64,000 nt of DNA from RU20A sp042610495 (lineage in GTDB: Bacteria; Pseudomonadota; Alphaproteobacteria; Rhizobiales; Rhizobiaceae): positions 310,001-374,000 of the forward strand of contig NZ_JBHGAP010000001.1 in NCBI RefSeq assembly GCF_042610495.1, written 5' to 3'. Both the position numbers and the translations under genes were made by a program. This document shows, piece by piece, positions 48,264 through 56,522 of this stretch. Every line of letters begins with the position of its first letter. The first letter of the stretch is position 1. Below the pieces are notes generated by a model. It was not told where the DNA came from, ran no database searches, and saw only the letters and a list, made by a program, of their open reading frames with translations.

Positions 48264-49421
48264 ATGTCCCTGCTGTCCCGCCGCAGCGAGATCGAACCCT
48301 TCCACGCCATGGATATCCTGGCGGAGGGAATCCGCCGCCGCGCCGAAGGCCGCCCGGTGATCTCGCTTGCCGTCGGACAGCCGGCCGCACCCGCCCCGCA
48401 GAAGGCACTGGAAGCCGCCCGCAAGGCGCTGGAGACCGGCCGTCTAGGCTATACCGATGCGCTCGGCACCCGCTCGCTGCGCGAGGCCATCGCCCGCGAT
48501 TACGCAGAGCGGCACGGCGTCAGCGTCGATCCCGCGCGGATCGCCATCACGACGGGCTCGTCTGCCGGCTTCAACCTGGCCTTCCTCGCCCTCTTCGACC
48601 CCGGCGATGCCGTTGCCATCGCGCGGCCCGGCTACCCCGCCTATCGCAACATCCTGATGGCGCTCGGGCTGCGTGTCATCGAAGTCGATGCCGGTGAGGA
48701 GCATGCCTTCACGCTCACCCCCGAAGGGCTGGAAGAGGCGGAAAAGGCCGAAGGCGTGCGGCTGAAGGGCGTGCTGCTGGCGAGCCCGGCCAACCCGACC
48801 GGGACCGTCACGGGCCGGGCACGGCTTGCCGCACTCGCCCGCTATTGCGAGGCCCGCGACATCGCCTTCATCTCCGACGAGATCTATCACGGCCTGACCT
48901 TCGCCGGCGAGGAGACCACGGCACTTGCCGTCACCGACCGCGCCGTCATCATCAATTCCTTCTCGAAATACTATTGCATGACGGGCTGGCGGATCGGCTG
49001 GATGGTGCTGCCGGAGGATCAGGTGCGCGGCTTCGAGCGCATCGCCCAGAGCCTCTACATTTCCCCGCCGGAGCTTTCCCAGATCGCCGCCGAAGCAGCG
49101 CTTGGCGCGCGGGATGAGCTGGACACCCACCGCGACGCCTACGCTGCGAACCGTGCCCTGCTGCTGGACCGCCTGCCGAAGCTTGGCCTCGCCATCGCGT
49201 CGCCCATGGACGGTGCCTTCTACGCCTATATGGATGTCGGCCGCTTCACCAATGACAGCATGGCCTTCGCCCGCCGCATGCTGGCCGAGATCGATGTCGC
49301 TGCCACCCCCGGCCGCGACTTCGATCCCATTGGCGGCCACCGCACCATGCGCTTCTCCTATGCCGGAAGCCCTGCCGATATAGAGGAAGCCGTTGAACGG
49401 ATTGCCCGCTGGCTCGCCTGA
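48264..49421 (+). CDS. Pyridoxal-phosphate aminotransferase, class I/II
   Basis: A 385-residue aspartate-type aminotransferase. The PLP lysine is near residue 235 in NSFSKYYCMTGWRIGW, with ASPANPTGTV and the C-terminal arginine in RFSYAG. Substrate not determined by motif; it could transaminate aromatic or branched-chain amino acids. Divergent from the DsbA-family gene. Confidence 0.9.
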   Translation: MSLLSRRSEIEPFHAMDILAEGIRRRAEGRPVISLAVGQPAAPAPQKALEAARKALETGRLGYTDALGTRSLREAIARDYAERHGVSVDPARIAITTGSSAGFNLAFLALFDPGDAVAIARPGYPAYRNILMALGLRVIEVDAGEEHAFTLTPEGLEEAEKAEGVRLKGVLLASPANPTGTVTGRARLAALARYCEARDIAFISDEIYHGLTFAGEETTALAVTDRAVIINSFSKYYCMTGWRIGWMVLPEDQVRGFERIAQSLYISPPELSQIAAEAALGARDELDTHRDAYAANRALLLDRLPKLGLAIASPMDGAFYAYMDVGRFTNDSMAFARRMLAEIDVAATPGRDFDPIGGHRTMRFSYAGSPADIEEAVERIARWLA

Positions 49422-49517
49422 AAGAAGTGATTCTCCGTCAGCGGCTTGGAGCCGGAACCGGAATCAGTGTGTGAGCGCGTTGACTCTGTTTCTGAAGTTT
49501 GCCGGCAAACAGACGCC

Positions 49518-50753
49518 TCACACCGTTTTTGGCGGATGAGACGCTGAAAGCACCGTGATCGCAAGGCCCGTGAGCGCCAGCGCGGCTGCGATCAGGAACG
49601 TGGTTCGCATAGCCTCAAGGACCTGCAAGTGCGAAGCCGCATGAAGGTCAACCGCCCCACTGGCGCGTGCAAAAATGGTCGCCATCAAGGACGCGCCGGC
49701 CATCAGGCCGAGATTTCGCGACAGGCTGAGCAATCCGGCGACCGTGCCGCTCTCGGCGCTTGAGCGGGCAGCGAGGGCTTCCGTGTTGTTGGCGGCGAGG
49801 AACATCTGGTAGCCGGGTGTGAGAACCACAAGCGCCAGGACATAGCCCGAGACGCCGAGCGCGATCGGCAGCATCGCCAACAACGCTGCACCGCAGGCGA
49901 GCAGGACCAGTCCCGTCAAGAGAACGATGCGCGTACCGAAGCGGTCAACAAGGCGGCCGGAGACAATCCCCGACACCATGGAGAGGATCGGCCCGACCGC
50001 CATCACGAGCCCGACAATGCCGAGCCGAAGTCCAAGCCCGGACTCCAGCGCATAGGGCCCGACCACCAGCGTCGCCATCATTACGATGGCGACGAGCCCA
50101 TTGACGATCAGCTTTGCCACGAGGCCGCAGCTCAGCACGGCGCTGAGGCTGGTGGGACCGCCGGATGCGCCGCCCTGCGCCTTCGGCAAACGGGTGACGA
50201 GGAGCAGGCCTGGCAGCGAGAGCGCGAAAAGCAGGGCAAAGATTGCCCGCCAGCCGCCGAGCGGCACGAGGGCGCCGCCAATGACGGGGCCAAGCGCCGT
50301 GCCGAGCGCGGACAGGGTGCCCATGAGGCCCATGGCACGGCCCATGCGGTCCTTCGGCGTTGTTTCGCGGATCAAGGCCATCGGCAAGGTCATCACCACG
50401 GCGGCACCGGCGCCTTGCACGAAACGCGCCGCAACGAGCCAACCGAGCCCGGGCGCCGAAAGTGCTGCCAGCGACCCCGTGGCAAACACGGCAAAGCCGA
50501 TGACAAGGACGGTCTTGGAGCCGTATCGGTCCCCGAGCCGGCCGGCTGCCAAACCCATGAGCGTCAGTGCTGCGAGATAGGACACCACGACATTCTTGAC
50601 CGCCTCCAAGGGCGCTTCGAAGCTCGCCGTCATGGCGGGCAGCGCGATGTTGGCGATGCTGGTGCCGAGCGCGCCGAGCAGGACTGCCGATCCGAGCGCG
50701 ATGGACAAGCGGACTGGTGGTGTGGTCGTCAAAAGCTCTTCTGTCTGTTTCAT
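49518..50753 (-). CDS. MFS drug-efflux-type transporter
   Basis: A 411-residue transporter of the major facilitator superfamily with about 12-14 hydrophobic helices. The loop motif GRLGDRYGSKTVL between helices 2 and 3 and the efflux motif C-like GPVIGGALVPLGGWRAIF are present, pointing to drug export. The ATG at 50753 is chosen over an upstream start. It is transcribed divergently from a MerR gene, with a MerR-type operator in the 68-base gap. Confidence 0.87.
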   Translation of the reverse strand: MKQTEELLTTTPPVRLSIALGSAVLLGALGTSIANIALPAMTASFEAPLEAVKNVVVSYLAALTLMGLAAGRLGDRYGSKTVLVIGFAVFATGSLAALSAPGLGWLVAARFVQGAGAAVVMTLPMALIRETTPKDRMGRAMGLMGTLSALGTALGPVIGGALVPLGGWRAIFALLFALSLPGLLLVTRLPKAQGGASGGPTSLSAVLSCGLVAKLIVNGLVAIVMMATLVVGPYALESGLGLRLGIVGLVMAVGPILSMVSGIVSGRLVDRFGTRIVLLTGLVLLACGAALLAMLPIALGVSGYVLALVVLTPGYQMFLAANNTEALAARSSAESGTVAGLLSLSRNLGLMAGASLMATIFARASGAVDLHAASHLQVLEAMRTTFLIAAALALTGLAITVLSASHPPKTV

Positions 50754-50797
50754 GATCTTTCTTCTTGTCTCCGTGAACGTCGATGTGCAGTTTGCGA

Positions 50798-50815
50798 AAT
50801 CAAGTTCACTTGAGG
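50798..50815 (-). promoter_or_regulatory. MerR-type operator in MFS-MerR intergenic region
   Basis: AATCAAGTTCACTTGAGG is a nearly symmetrical 18-base dyad. Read on the minus strand it follows TTGACC (50819-50814) directly and ends close to a CAAACT -10 at a 19-base spacer, the stretched geometry on which MerR-family activators work. The half-site CCTCAAG resembles the SoxR operator. Binding is inferred. Confidence 0.6.
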
Positions 50816-50821
50816 TCAAGC

Positions 50822-51256
50822 ATGAAATTTCTGGATATTGGCGAGGTCTCGCGCCGCAGTGGCCTCAAGCCATCCGCGCTTCGATACTATGAGGAGGCGG
50901 GGCTGATCACCTCCATTACACGCCACGGCCTGAGGCGGCAGTTCGCCCCAGAGGTTCTCATGCAATTGCAACTGATCGCGCTCGCCAAGTCGGCCGGATT
51001 TTCCCTGGAAGAGATTGCCGGCATGTTCGGCCGCGACGGATTGCCGGCCCTGGACCGGTCGGCGCTAAGAGACAAGGCGGACGAGATTGACCGCAAGCTT
51101 CGCGAACTGACGGTCCTTCGCGATACGCTGCGCCACGTCGCTGCCTGCGCAGCCCCGTCCCATCTCGAATGTCCGCAATTCCAGCGGCTGCTGACGACTG
51201 GCGGGAAGAGCAAGGCAAGACATCGCAAGCTCGCCTTTCGTGCCGACGGACTTTGA
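50822..51256 (+). CDS. MerR family transcriptional regulator
   Basis: A 144-residue regulator. The MerR winged helix is KFLDIGEVSRRSGLKPSALR followed by YYEEAGLI, then a coiled-coil helix and a C-terminus with two cysteines (AACAAPSHLECPQF). These do not form the C-x2-C-x-C-x5-C cluster of SoxR, so no iron-sulfur centre is expected. It probably controls the divergent MFS efflux gene. Start ATG 50822. Confidence 0.87.
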   Translation: MKFLDIGEVSRRSGLKPSALRYYEEAGLITSITRHGLRRQFAPEVLMQLQLIALAKSAGFSLEEIAGMFGRDGLPALDRSALRDKADEIDRKLRELTVLRDTLRHVAACAAPSHLECPQFQRLLTTGGKSKARHRKLAFRADGL

Positions 51257-51293
51257 TCGCGCCCTCCGGCTGAGACAGAAGCAGGGGCAAACG

Positions 51294-51319
51294 AAAAGGG
51301 CCCGGCGAAAACCGGGCCC
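51294..51319 (-). terminator. Rho-independent terminator of rne
   Basis: On the minus strand GGGCCCGG and CCGGGCCC (plus 51298-51305 and 51312-51319) flank a six-base loop and are followed by TTTT; about 30 bases after the rne stop. Confidence 0.8.
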
Positions 51320-51349
51320 CTTGCAGATATCGAAGGATATGTCGGTGTC

Positions 51350-54244
51350 CTAGAAGAAACCGCGGCGCTGCCACCAGCCGCCCTTCTTGGGCTTGCCGGC
51401 ATCGGCATCGTCGCTGGCGGCGGTAGAGGACTTGATCACCGGCTCGCTTGCGATGTTTTCGATGTCGCGATTGGCGCGCTGCGGGCGGGCCTCTTCGGGC
51501 TCGGCAGCGGTCTCTGCCGGCACCACCTCTTCGGCGACGACGGCATCGGTGACCGGCTCGGACGCGACCGCTGTCTCTTCGATCACCTCCGGCGCAGCGA
51601 CAACCTCGGCTTCCGCCGACGCTTCGCTGGCGGCAGCCTTGCGGCGGCTACGGCGCGGCTTGGCGGCGGGCTGCTCGGCCTCGTCGCTCGGTGTCGCTTC
51701 GGCTTCCGGCTGTGCGTCGTCGGTCGTCTCGGTCACGGCGTCTCCGGTTTCCGCAGCCTCGTCGTCACCTTCTTCACCGTCGCCGTCCTCGCCAGCAGCG
51801 GACACGGCACCTTCTTCGCCCTCGGGACGATTGCGACGGCCACCACGCTTGCCGCGACGGCGGCGCTTGCGGCGCTGTTCGCCGTCGCCATTCGCGTCGG
51901 CAGCAGCTGCGATCGGCTCCTCGCCGTCGGATCCGCCTTCAGAGGCGTCGTCGGCGCCATCATCACCGTCCTCTTCGCCGGAAAGCTCGTCCGCATGACC
52001 GTTGGCCTGGCCTTCGCCATTACCGCCGTTGCGGCCACCGCGACGGCGGCGGCGGCGCTTGCGCTTGCGGCCGTTCTGGTCGTCGCCATCCGTGCGTTCG
52101 GCGCGCTCCGGGCGTTCCGCCCGTTCGCTCCGCTCGGCGGGTGCAGCCTCGGCTTCCTCGTCGATTTCGTCCTCGATGACGATATCGTCGTCTTCCTCTT
52201 CCGGCTCGAAGGTGATGATCTGTTCGATCTTCACCGGATTCTCGACGGCTTCGCCCTTGTCGATGGCGAAGTGCGAGGCGCCGACATGAGCGTCGGCTTC
52301 GATGATGATCTCGACGCCGAAGCGGTTTTCATAATCGATGATCGTGCCGCGCTTGTGGTTGAGCAGGTAGAGCGCGATCTCGGGGATCGTGCGCACCGAG
52401 ATGTTGTGGGTGGTGTTCTTGAGGAGATATTCCTCGACCCCGCGCAGCACATGCAGCGCAACGGACGACTGCGAGCGCACATGGCCCGTGCCGTTGCAGT
52501 GCGGGCAGGTCTGCATCGTGGATTCGAGCACCGAAGCGCGAATGCGCTGGCGCGACATTTCCAGAAGGCCGAAATGCGAGATGCGGCCGACCTGGATGCG
52601 GGCGCGGTCGTTCTTCAGGCAGTCCTTCAGCTTCTTCTCGACGGAGCGGTTGTTGCGCTTCTCCTCCATGTCGATGAAGTCGATGACGATGAGGCCGGCG
52701 AGGTCACGCAGACGCAGCTGGCGCGCCACTTCTTCCGCCGCTTCCAGGTTCGTCTGGAGCGCGGTGTCCTCGATCGAGTGCTCGCGGGTCGAGCGGCCCG
52801 AGTTGACGTCGATGGAAACGAGCGCTTCGGTCTGGTTGATGATGATGTAGCCGCCCGACTTCAGCGTCACCTGCGGCTGCAGCATGCGGTCGAGCTGGGC
52901 TTCGATGCCCGAGCGCGAGAAGATCGGGTGCACGTCGCGATAGGGCTGCACCACCTTGGCGTGGCTCGGCATCAGCATCTTCATGAAGCTTTTCGCTTCA
53001 CGATAGCCTTCCTCGCCGGCAACGATGATCTCGCCGATATCCTTGTTGTAGAGGTCGCGGATCGAGCGCTTGATGAGCGAGCCTTCCTCGTAGACGAGGC
53101 AGGGCGCCGTGGAGGCGAGCGTCAGCGTGCGGACGTTCTCCCACAGGCGCATCAGATATTCGAAGTCGCGCTTGATCTCGACCTTGGTGCGGTTGGCACC
53201 GGCCGTGCGCAGGATGACGCCCATGCCGAGCGGCACTTCCAGCTCGCGGGCGATTTCCTTCAGGCGCTTGCGGTCCTGGAGATTGGTGATCTTGCGGGAA
53301 ATGCCGCCGCCGCGCGCCGTGTTCGGCATCAGGACGGAATAGCGGCCGGCCAGCGACAGGTAGGTCGTCAGCGCCGCGCCCTTGTTGCCGCGCTCTTCCT
53401 TGGCGACCTGCACGAGCAGGATCTGGCGGCGCTTGATGACTTCCTGGATACGGTACTGCTTGCGCGGCTTGCGGACATGACGATCCGGCACCTCTTCCAT
53501 GGCGTCTTCGGCGCCGACGGATTCGATAACCTCTTCTTCCTCGTCCTCGTCGTCATCGCGGCGGCGGCGGCCGCGCTGCTTGTTGCTGACGCGCTCGGAC
53601 ACCGTGTCGTCATCGAGGTCCACGGCCATGGCCATTTCGTCGGGCGTCTCGTCGCTGCCGGCCTCGGCTGCAGCCTCGACCTCACCAGCCTCGGACGAAG
53701 CTTCGGTTTCTTCGGCTGCTGCCTTCTTGGCCCGGGGCTTGCGCACGCGCTTCGGCTTCTTCGGAGCCTCTTCCTCAACGACAGAAGTCTCGGCGGCGAC
53801 GTTTTCCACAGCTTCGGCCGCGGGGGCCTCCAAAGCCTCCACTGCTTCGACGGCCTCGCTCGCCTCGGCGATCTCGGCAACCGTTTCCACCGGCTTGTGC
53901 GCGGGCATCGGTGCTGTTTCTACCGGCTCGAAGTCATCGTCGCGCTCGCGACGGGCTTCCTCTGCCTCGGCCCGCAGGAGCGCCTGCCGGTCGGCCAGCG
54001 GGATCTGGTAGTAGTCGGGATGGATTTCCGCGAAGGCGAGGAAGCCATGGCGGTTGCCGCCGTAATCGACGAAGGCCGCCTGCAGCGAGGGTTCGACGCG
54101 CGTGACCTTGGCGAGATAGATATTTCCGCGGATCTGCTTTTTGTGTTCCGACTCGAAGTCGAACTCTTCTATGCGGTTACCGCGAACGACAACGACGCGC
54201 GTCTCTTCTGCGTGAGACGCGTCGATAAGCATTTTGTCTGCCAT
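51350..54244 (-). CDS. rne: Ribonuclease E
   Basis: A 964-residue endoribonuclease, scaffold of the RNA degradosome. The S1 domain starts near residue 37 and, as in alphaproteobacteria, is interrupted by a long Ala/Glu-rich acidic insertion (about residues 105-250). The catalytic DNase I-like region (SIDVNSGRSTREHSIED) and the Zn-link CPHCNGTG near residue 580 follow. The C-terminal third is disordered, alternating acidic and Arg-rich blocks, ending KKGGWWQRRGFF. RNase E level is usually autoregulated through its long 5' leader, for which the 764-base upstream gap offers room. Confidence 0.96.
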   Translation of the reverse strand: MADKMLIDASHAEETRVVVVRGNRIEEFDFESEHKKQIRGNIYLAKVTRVEPSLQAAFVDYGGNRHGFLAFAEIHPDYYQIPLADRQALLRAEAEEARRERDDDFEPVETAPMPAHKPVETVAEIAEASEAVEAVEALEAPAAEAVENVAAETSVVEEEAPKKPKRVRKPRAKKAAAEETEASSEAGEVEAAAEAGSDETPDEMAMAVDLDDDTVSERVSNKQRGRRRRDDDEDEEEEVIESVGAEDAMEEVPDRHVRKPRKQYRIQEVIKRRQILLVQVAKEERGNKGAALTTYLSLAGRYSVLMPNTARGGGISRKITNLQDRKRLKEIARELEVPLGMGVILRTAGANRTKVEIKRDFEYLMRLWENVRTLTLASTAPCLVYEEGSLIKRSIRDLYNKDIGEIIVAGEEGYREAKSFMKMLMPSHAKVVQPYRDVHPIFSRSGIEAQLDRMLQPQVTLKSGGYIIINQTEALVSIDVNSGRSTREHSIEDTALQTNLEAAEEVARQLRLRDLAGLIVIDFIDMEEKRNNRSVEKKLKDCLKNDRARIQVGRISHFGLLEMSRQRIRASVLESTMQTCPHCNGTGHVRSQSSVALHVLRGVEEYLLKNTTHNISVRTIPEIALYLLNHKRGTIIDYENRFGVEIIIEADAHVGASHFAIDKGEAVENPVKIEQIITFEPEEEDDDIVIEDEIDEEAEAAPAERSERAERPERAERTDGDDQNGRKRKRRRRRRGGRNGGNGEGQANGHADELSGEEDGDDGADDASEGGSDGEEPIAAAADANGDGEQRRKRRRRGKRGGRRNRPEGEEGAVSAAGEDGDGEEGDDEAAETGDAVTETTDDAQPEAEATPSDEAEQPAAKPRRSRRKAAASEASAEAEVVAAPEVIEETAVASEPVTDAVVAEEVVPAETAAEPEEARPQRANRDIENIASEPVIKSSTAASDDADAGKPKKGGWWQRRGFF

Positions 54245-55008
54245 GTAAGCTGAGCTCCTCGGCGCAGGCTCAAGGCCGCGACCCGTCCATGCCCGTCGAG
54301 ACGGGGGGCGGGAGGGTCGATCTGTACGCCGGATAGTAATGTTCCTGCCGGGACGCGGCGGTGGCGTGCAGGCTCGGCAGGAACGGGAGCGTCGGTGCGC
54401 TCCGTGATCCCTGTCATTGCCTTGACCTGCCGTCTCATCGTCTTACGCCGAGCAAGAATGCCAATGTTAAAAGGCCTTTGGGCCCGATGAAATCGCCCCT
54501 TGAGGGCGTTTGGTGGAACAAGCCACCTTGAATGCTGCCGGCCACCGCCGGGATGCGCGATCCTGCGTGCGAAAAGAAAGTCCGACGTCGGCGGATGACA
54601 TGGACGAAAACGGAAGATGGGCCGTATCACGCGATGATTGCGTCTTGGCTCTTCTTTCGGTCAGGCGCGGCGCTCGAAGATGAGCGTTGATACAGCCCGG
54701 CCCATGATTCTATCCCGACTACACTTTCTCCTCACGACGCTTTTATGGTTTTCATGTCACAATGGCAAGGGAAAAGCCCGGCTGTCACAATTTGGTACAA
54801 TTCCGCTGCTTGCGCGTATCGGCTGCATTGCCCGTCAACCCTTCGTTAACCATGCGTGCGCTTCTGTGGGAAAGGGCAGGCTCTGCCGGTCTTTCGCCAT
54901 GTTTGTGCCGGATGGCGGAGGCCAGGATGCGGCCGATGGGCGCGAAGCGGCAGGACAGAAAGCGGCAAGCATGTCTGCACGTCGCGGATGATGTCCTCAC
55001 AGGAGACG
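54245..55008. other. Divergent rne / amidase intergenic region
   Basis: 764 bases with no supported ORF. A minus-strand pair TTGCCA (54768-54763) and ATAAAA (54746-54741), spacer 16, is a tentative rne promoter and would give a leader of about 490 bases. Two direct repeats TGTCACAAT occur at 54755-54763 and 54783-54791, 28 bases apart. A CtrA-type half-site TTAACCAT is at 54846-54853, nearer the amidase. Confidence 0.5.
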
Positions 55009-56250
55009 ATGACAGCGGTGATCAGGCGCCCCCTCATTCATGCTGCCGTACTGGCGCTTTCGCTGGCGGTGTCGGGCGGTGCGGCTGTCGCACCGGCAAC
55101 CGACGGGGCGGCCACGGCTGTGATGGCCGGCCCGCTTCTGGCCTATGAAGCGCGCCTCGCCGGTGACGATGCCCGCGGGCGCCTTGTGATCAGCTTCGAC
55201 CGCAAGCCGGACTACAAGATCCATTACCTCGCCAATCCCTATCGTGTGGTCGTCGATCTTCCCGAGACAGCCTTCGGCATCAAGCCCGAGGATATGGCGG
55301 CACGCGGCCTGTTCCGCGATGTGCGCTACGGCGCCATGGGCAGCGGCGCCGCGCGCATCGTCCTGACTGCGACGCGTCCGGTTCTCGTCACGCTGGATGA
55401 CGTGCAGGCCGAGCCTGACGGCAGGGGATATCGTCTTGTGGTCGATACGGCGATCAGCACCGAGGCGGATTTTGCCGACCGCATCGGCAAGCAGACCTGG
55501 AGCCAGGCAGCAACGACGGGCCATGTCGCTGCCCCGCCATCGGCGGGCGACGACGGCAAATTCGTCGTCGCCATCGACGCGGGACACGGTGGCATCGATG
55601 CAGGCGCCTCCGGAGCGACCACCAACACGCCGGAAAAGGATGTCACACTCGCCTTCGCGCGCGAGCTCGCCGGTGTTCTCGGCGGGCAGGAGGGGGTCCG
55701 CGTGATGCTGACGCGCGACAAGGACGAGTTCCTGTCGCTCTCCCAGCGGGTGCAACTCGCCCGCAACCAGGGCGCCAAGCTCTTCATCTCGCTGCATGCC
55801 GATACGCTGAAGCAGAAGGATATCCGCGGCGCCACCGTCTATACCATCTCCGACAAGGCGTCGGACCATCTGGCTGCCAGCCTTGCCGAGCGGGAAAACC
55901 TCTCCGACGAGATCGCAGGCGTGCCGCTCGACAACGGCCCCGCCGAGGTCGCCGATATCCTGATCGACCTGACGCGACGCGAGACGCAGGCCTTCTCGGT
56001 CAATCTCGCCCGCTCGGTCGTGTCGTCCTTCGAGGGCCAGATCAACCTGATCAACAATCCTCACCGCCATGCCGGGTTTCGCGTGCTGCAGGCGCCCGAT
56101 GTGCCATCCGTGCTTCTGGAACTCGGCTTTCTTTCCAATCCCGAGGATGAGAAGCTGCTTTTGGATCCCGCCTGGCGGCGCAAGGTGGCAGAACGCATCG
56201 CCAATGCCATCGGCCAGTATCGCGCCACCGTCGTTGCGAATGGCGGTTAG
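55009..56250 (+). CDS. amiC: N-acetylmuramoyl-L-alanine amidase with AMIN domain
   Basis: A 413-residue periplasmic amidase that cuts the stem peptide from peptidoglycan at division. Signal peptide (AVIRRPLIHAAVLALSLAVS), then an AMIN domain (about residues 45-150), then the amidase_3 domain with zinc ligands in AIDAGHGGIDAGASG, LFISLHADTLKQ and VLLELGFLSNPEDEK. The start is uncertain: ATG 55009 has AGGAG close upstream; ATG 54991 and 54988 are alternatives. PBP1A follows. Confidence 0.93.
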   Translation: MTAVIRRPLIHAAVLALSLAVSGGAAVAPATDGAATAVMAGPLLAYEARLAGDDARGRLVISFDRKPDYKIHYLANPYRVVVDLPETAFGIKPEDMAARGLFRDVRYGAMGSGAARIVLTATRPVLVTLDDVQAEPDGRGYRLVVDTAISTEADFADRIGKQTWSQAATTGHVAAPPSAGDDGKFVVAIDAGHGGIDAGASGATTNTPEKDVTLAFARELAGVLGGQEGVRVMLTRDKDEFLSLSQRVQLARNQGAKLFISLHADTLKQKDIRGATVYTISDKASDHLAASLAERENLSDEIAGVPLDNGPAEVADILIDLTRRETQAFSVNLARSVVSSFEGQINLINNPHRHAGFRVLQAPDVPSVLLELGFLSNPEDEKLLLDPAWRRKVAERIANAIGQYRATVVANGG

Positions 56251-56522
56251 CGCCTCTGCGACACGATCTTGATTTGTGTCGCTGCAACAACACGGCATAA
56301 TGTTTCCGTTGACGACAAAAGGTGATGTGCCGAGGGGCCGCATTTTCCACACATTCAAGCTGCTATCGGCTAGTGTGTCGGCAAAGCGCGAGATTCTTCA
56401 ACATTTGCCGGCCGTGCCATTTGCCTTTGGGTGAGAAGTGGTGCAAGGCGAGCGCTGTTGCGCATCGCGTATGGTGCCGCGCAATGGGCGTGGCGGGATA
56501 ACTCGGAACCGGTATCGGACGA

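Noticed and set aside
54638..54991. 117-residue plus-strand ORF upstream of the amidase
   Set aside because: No ribosome binding site or domain; mixed composition and overlaps the presumed rne leader.
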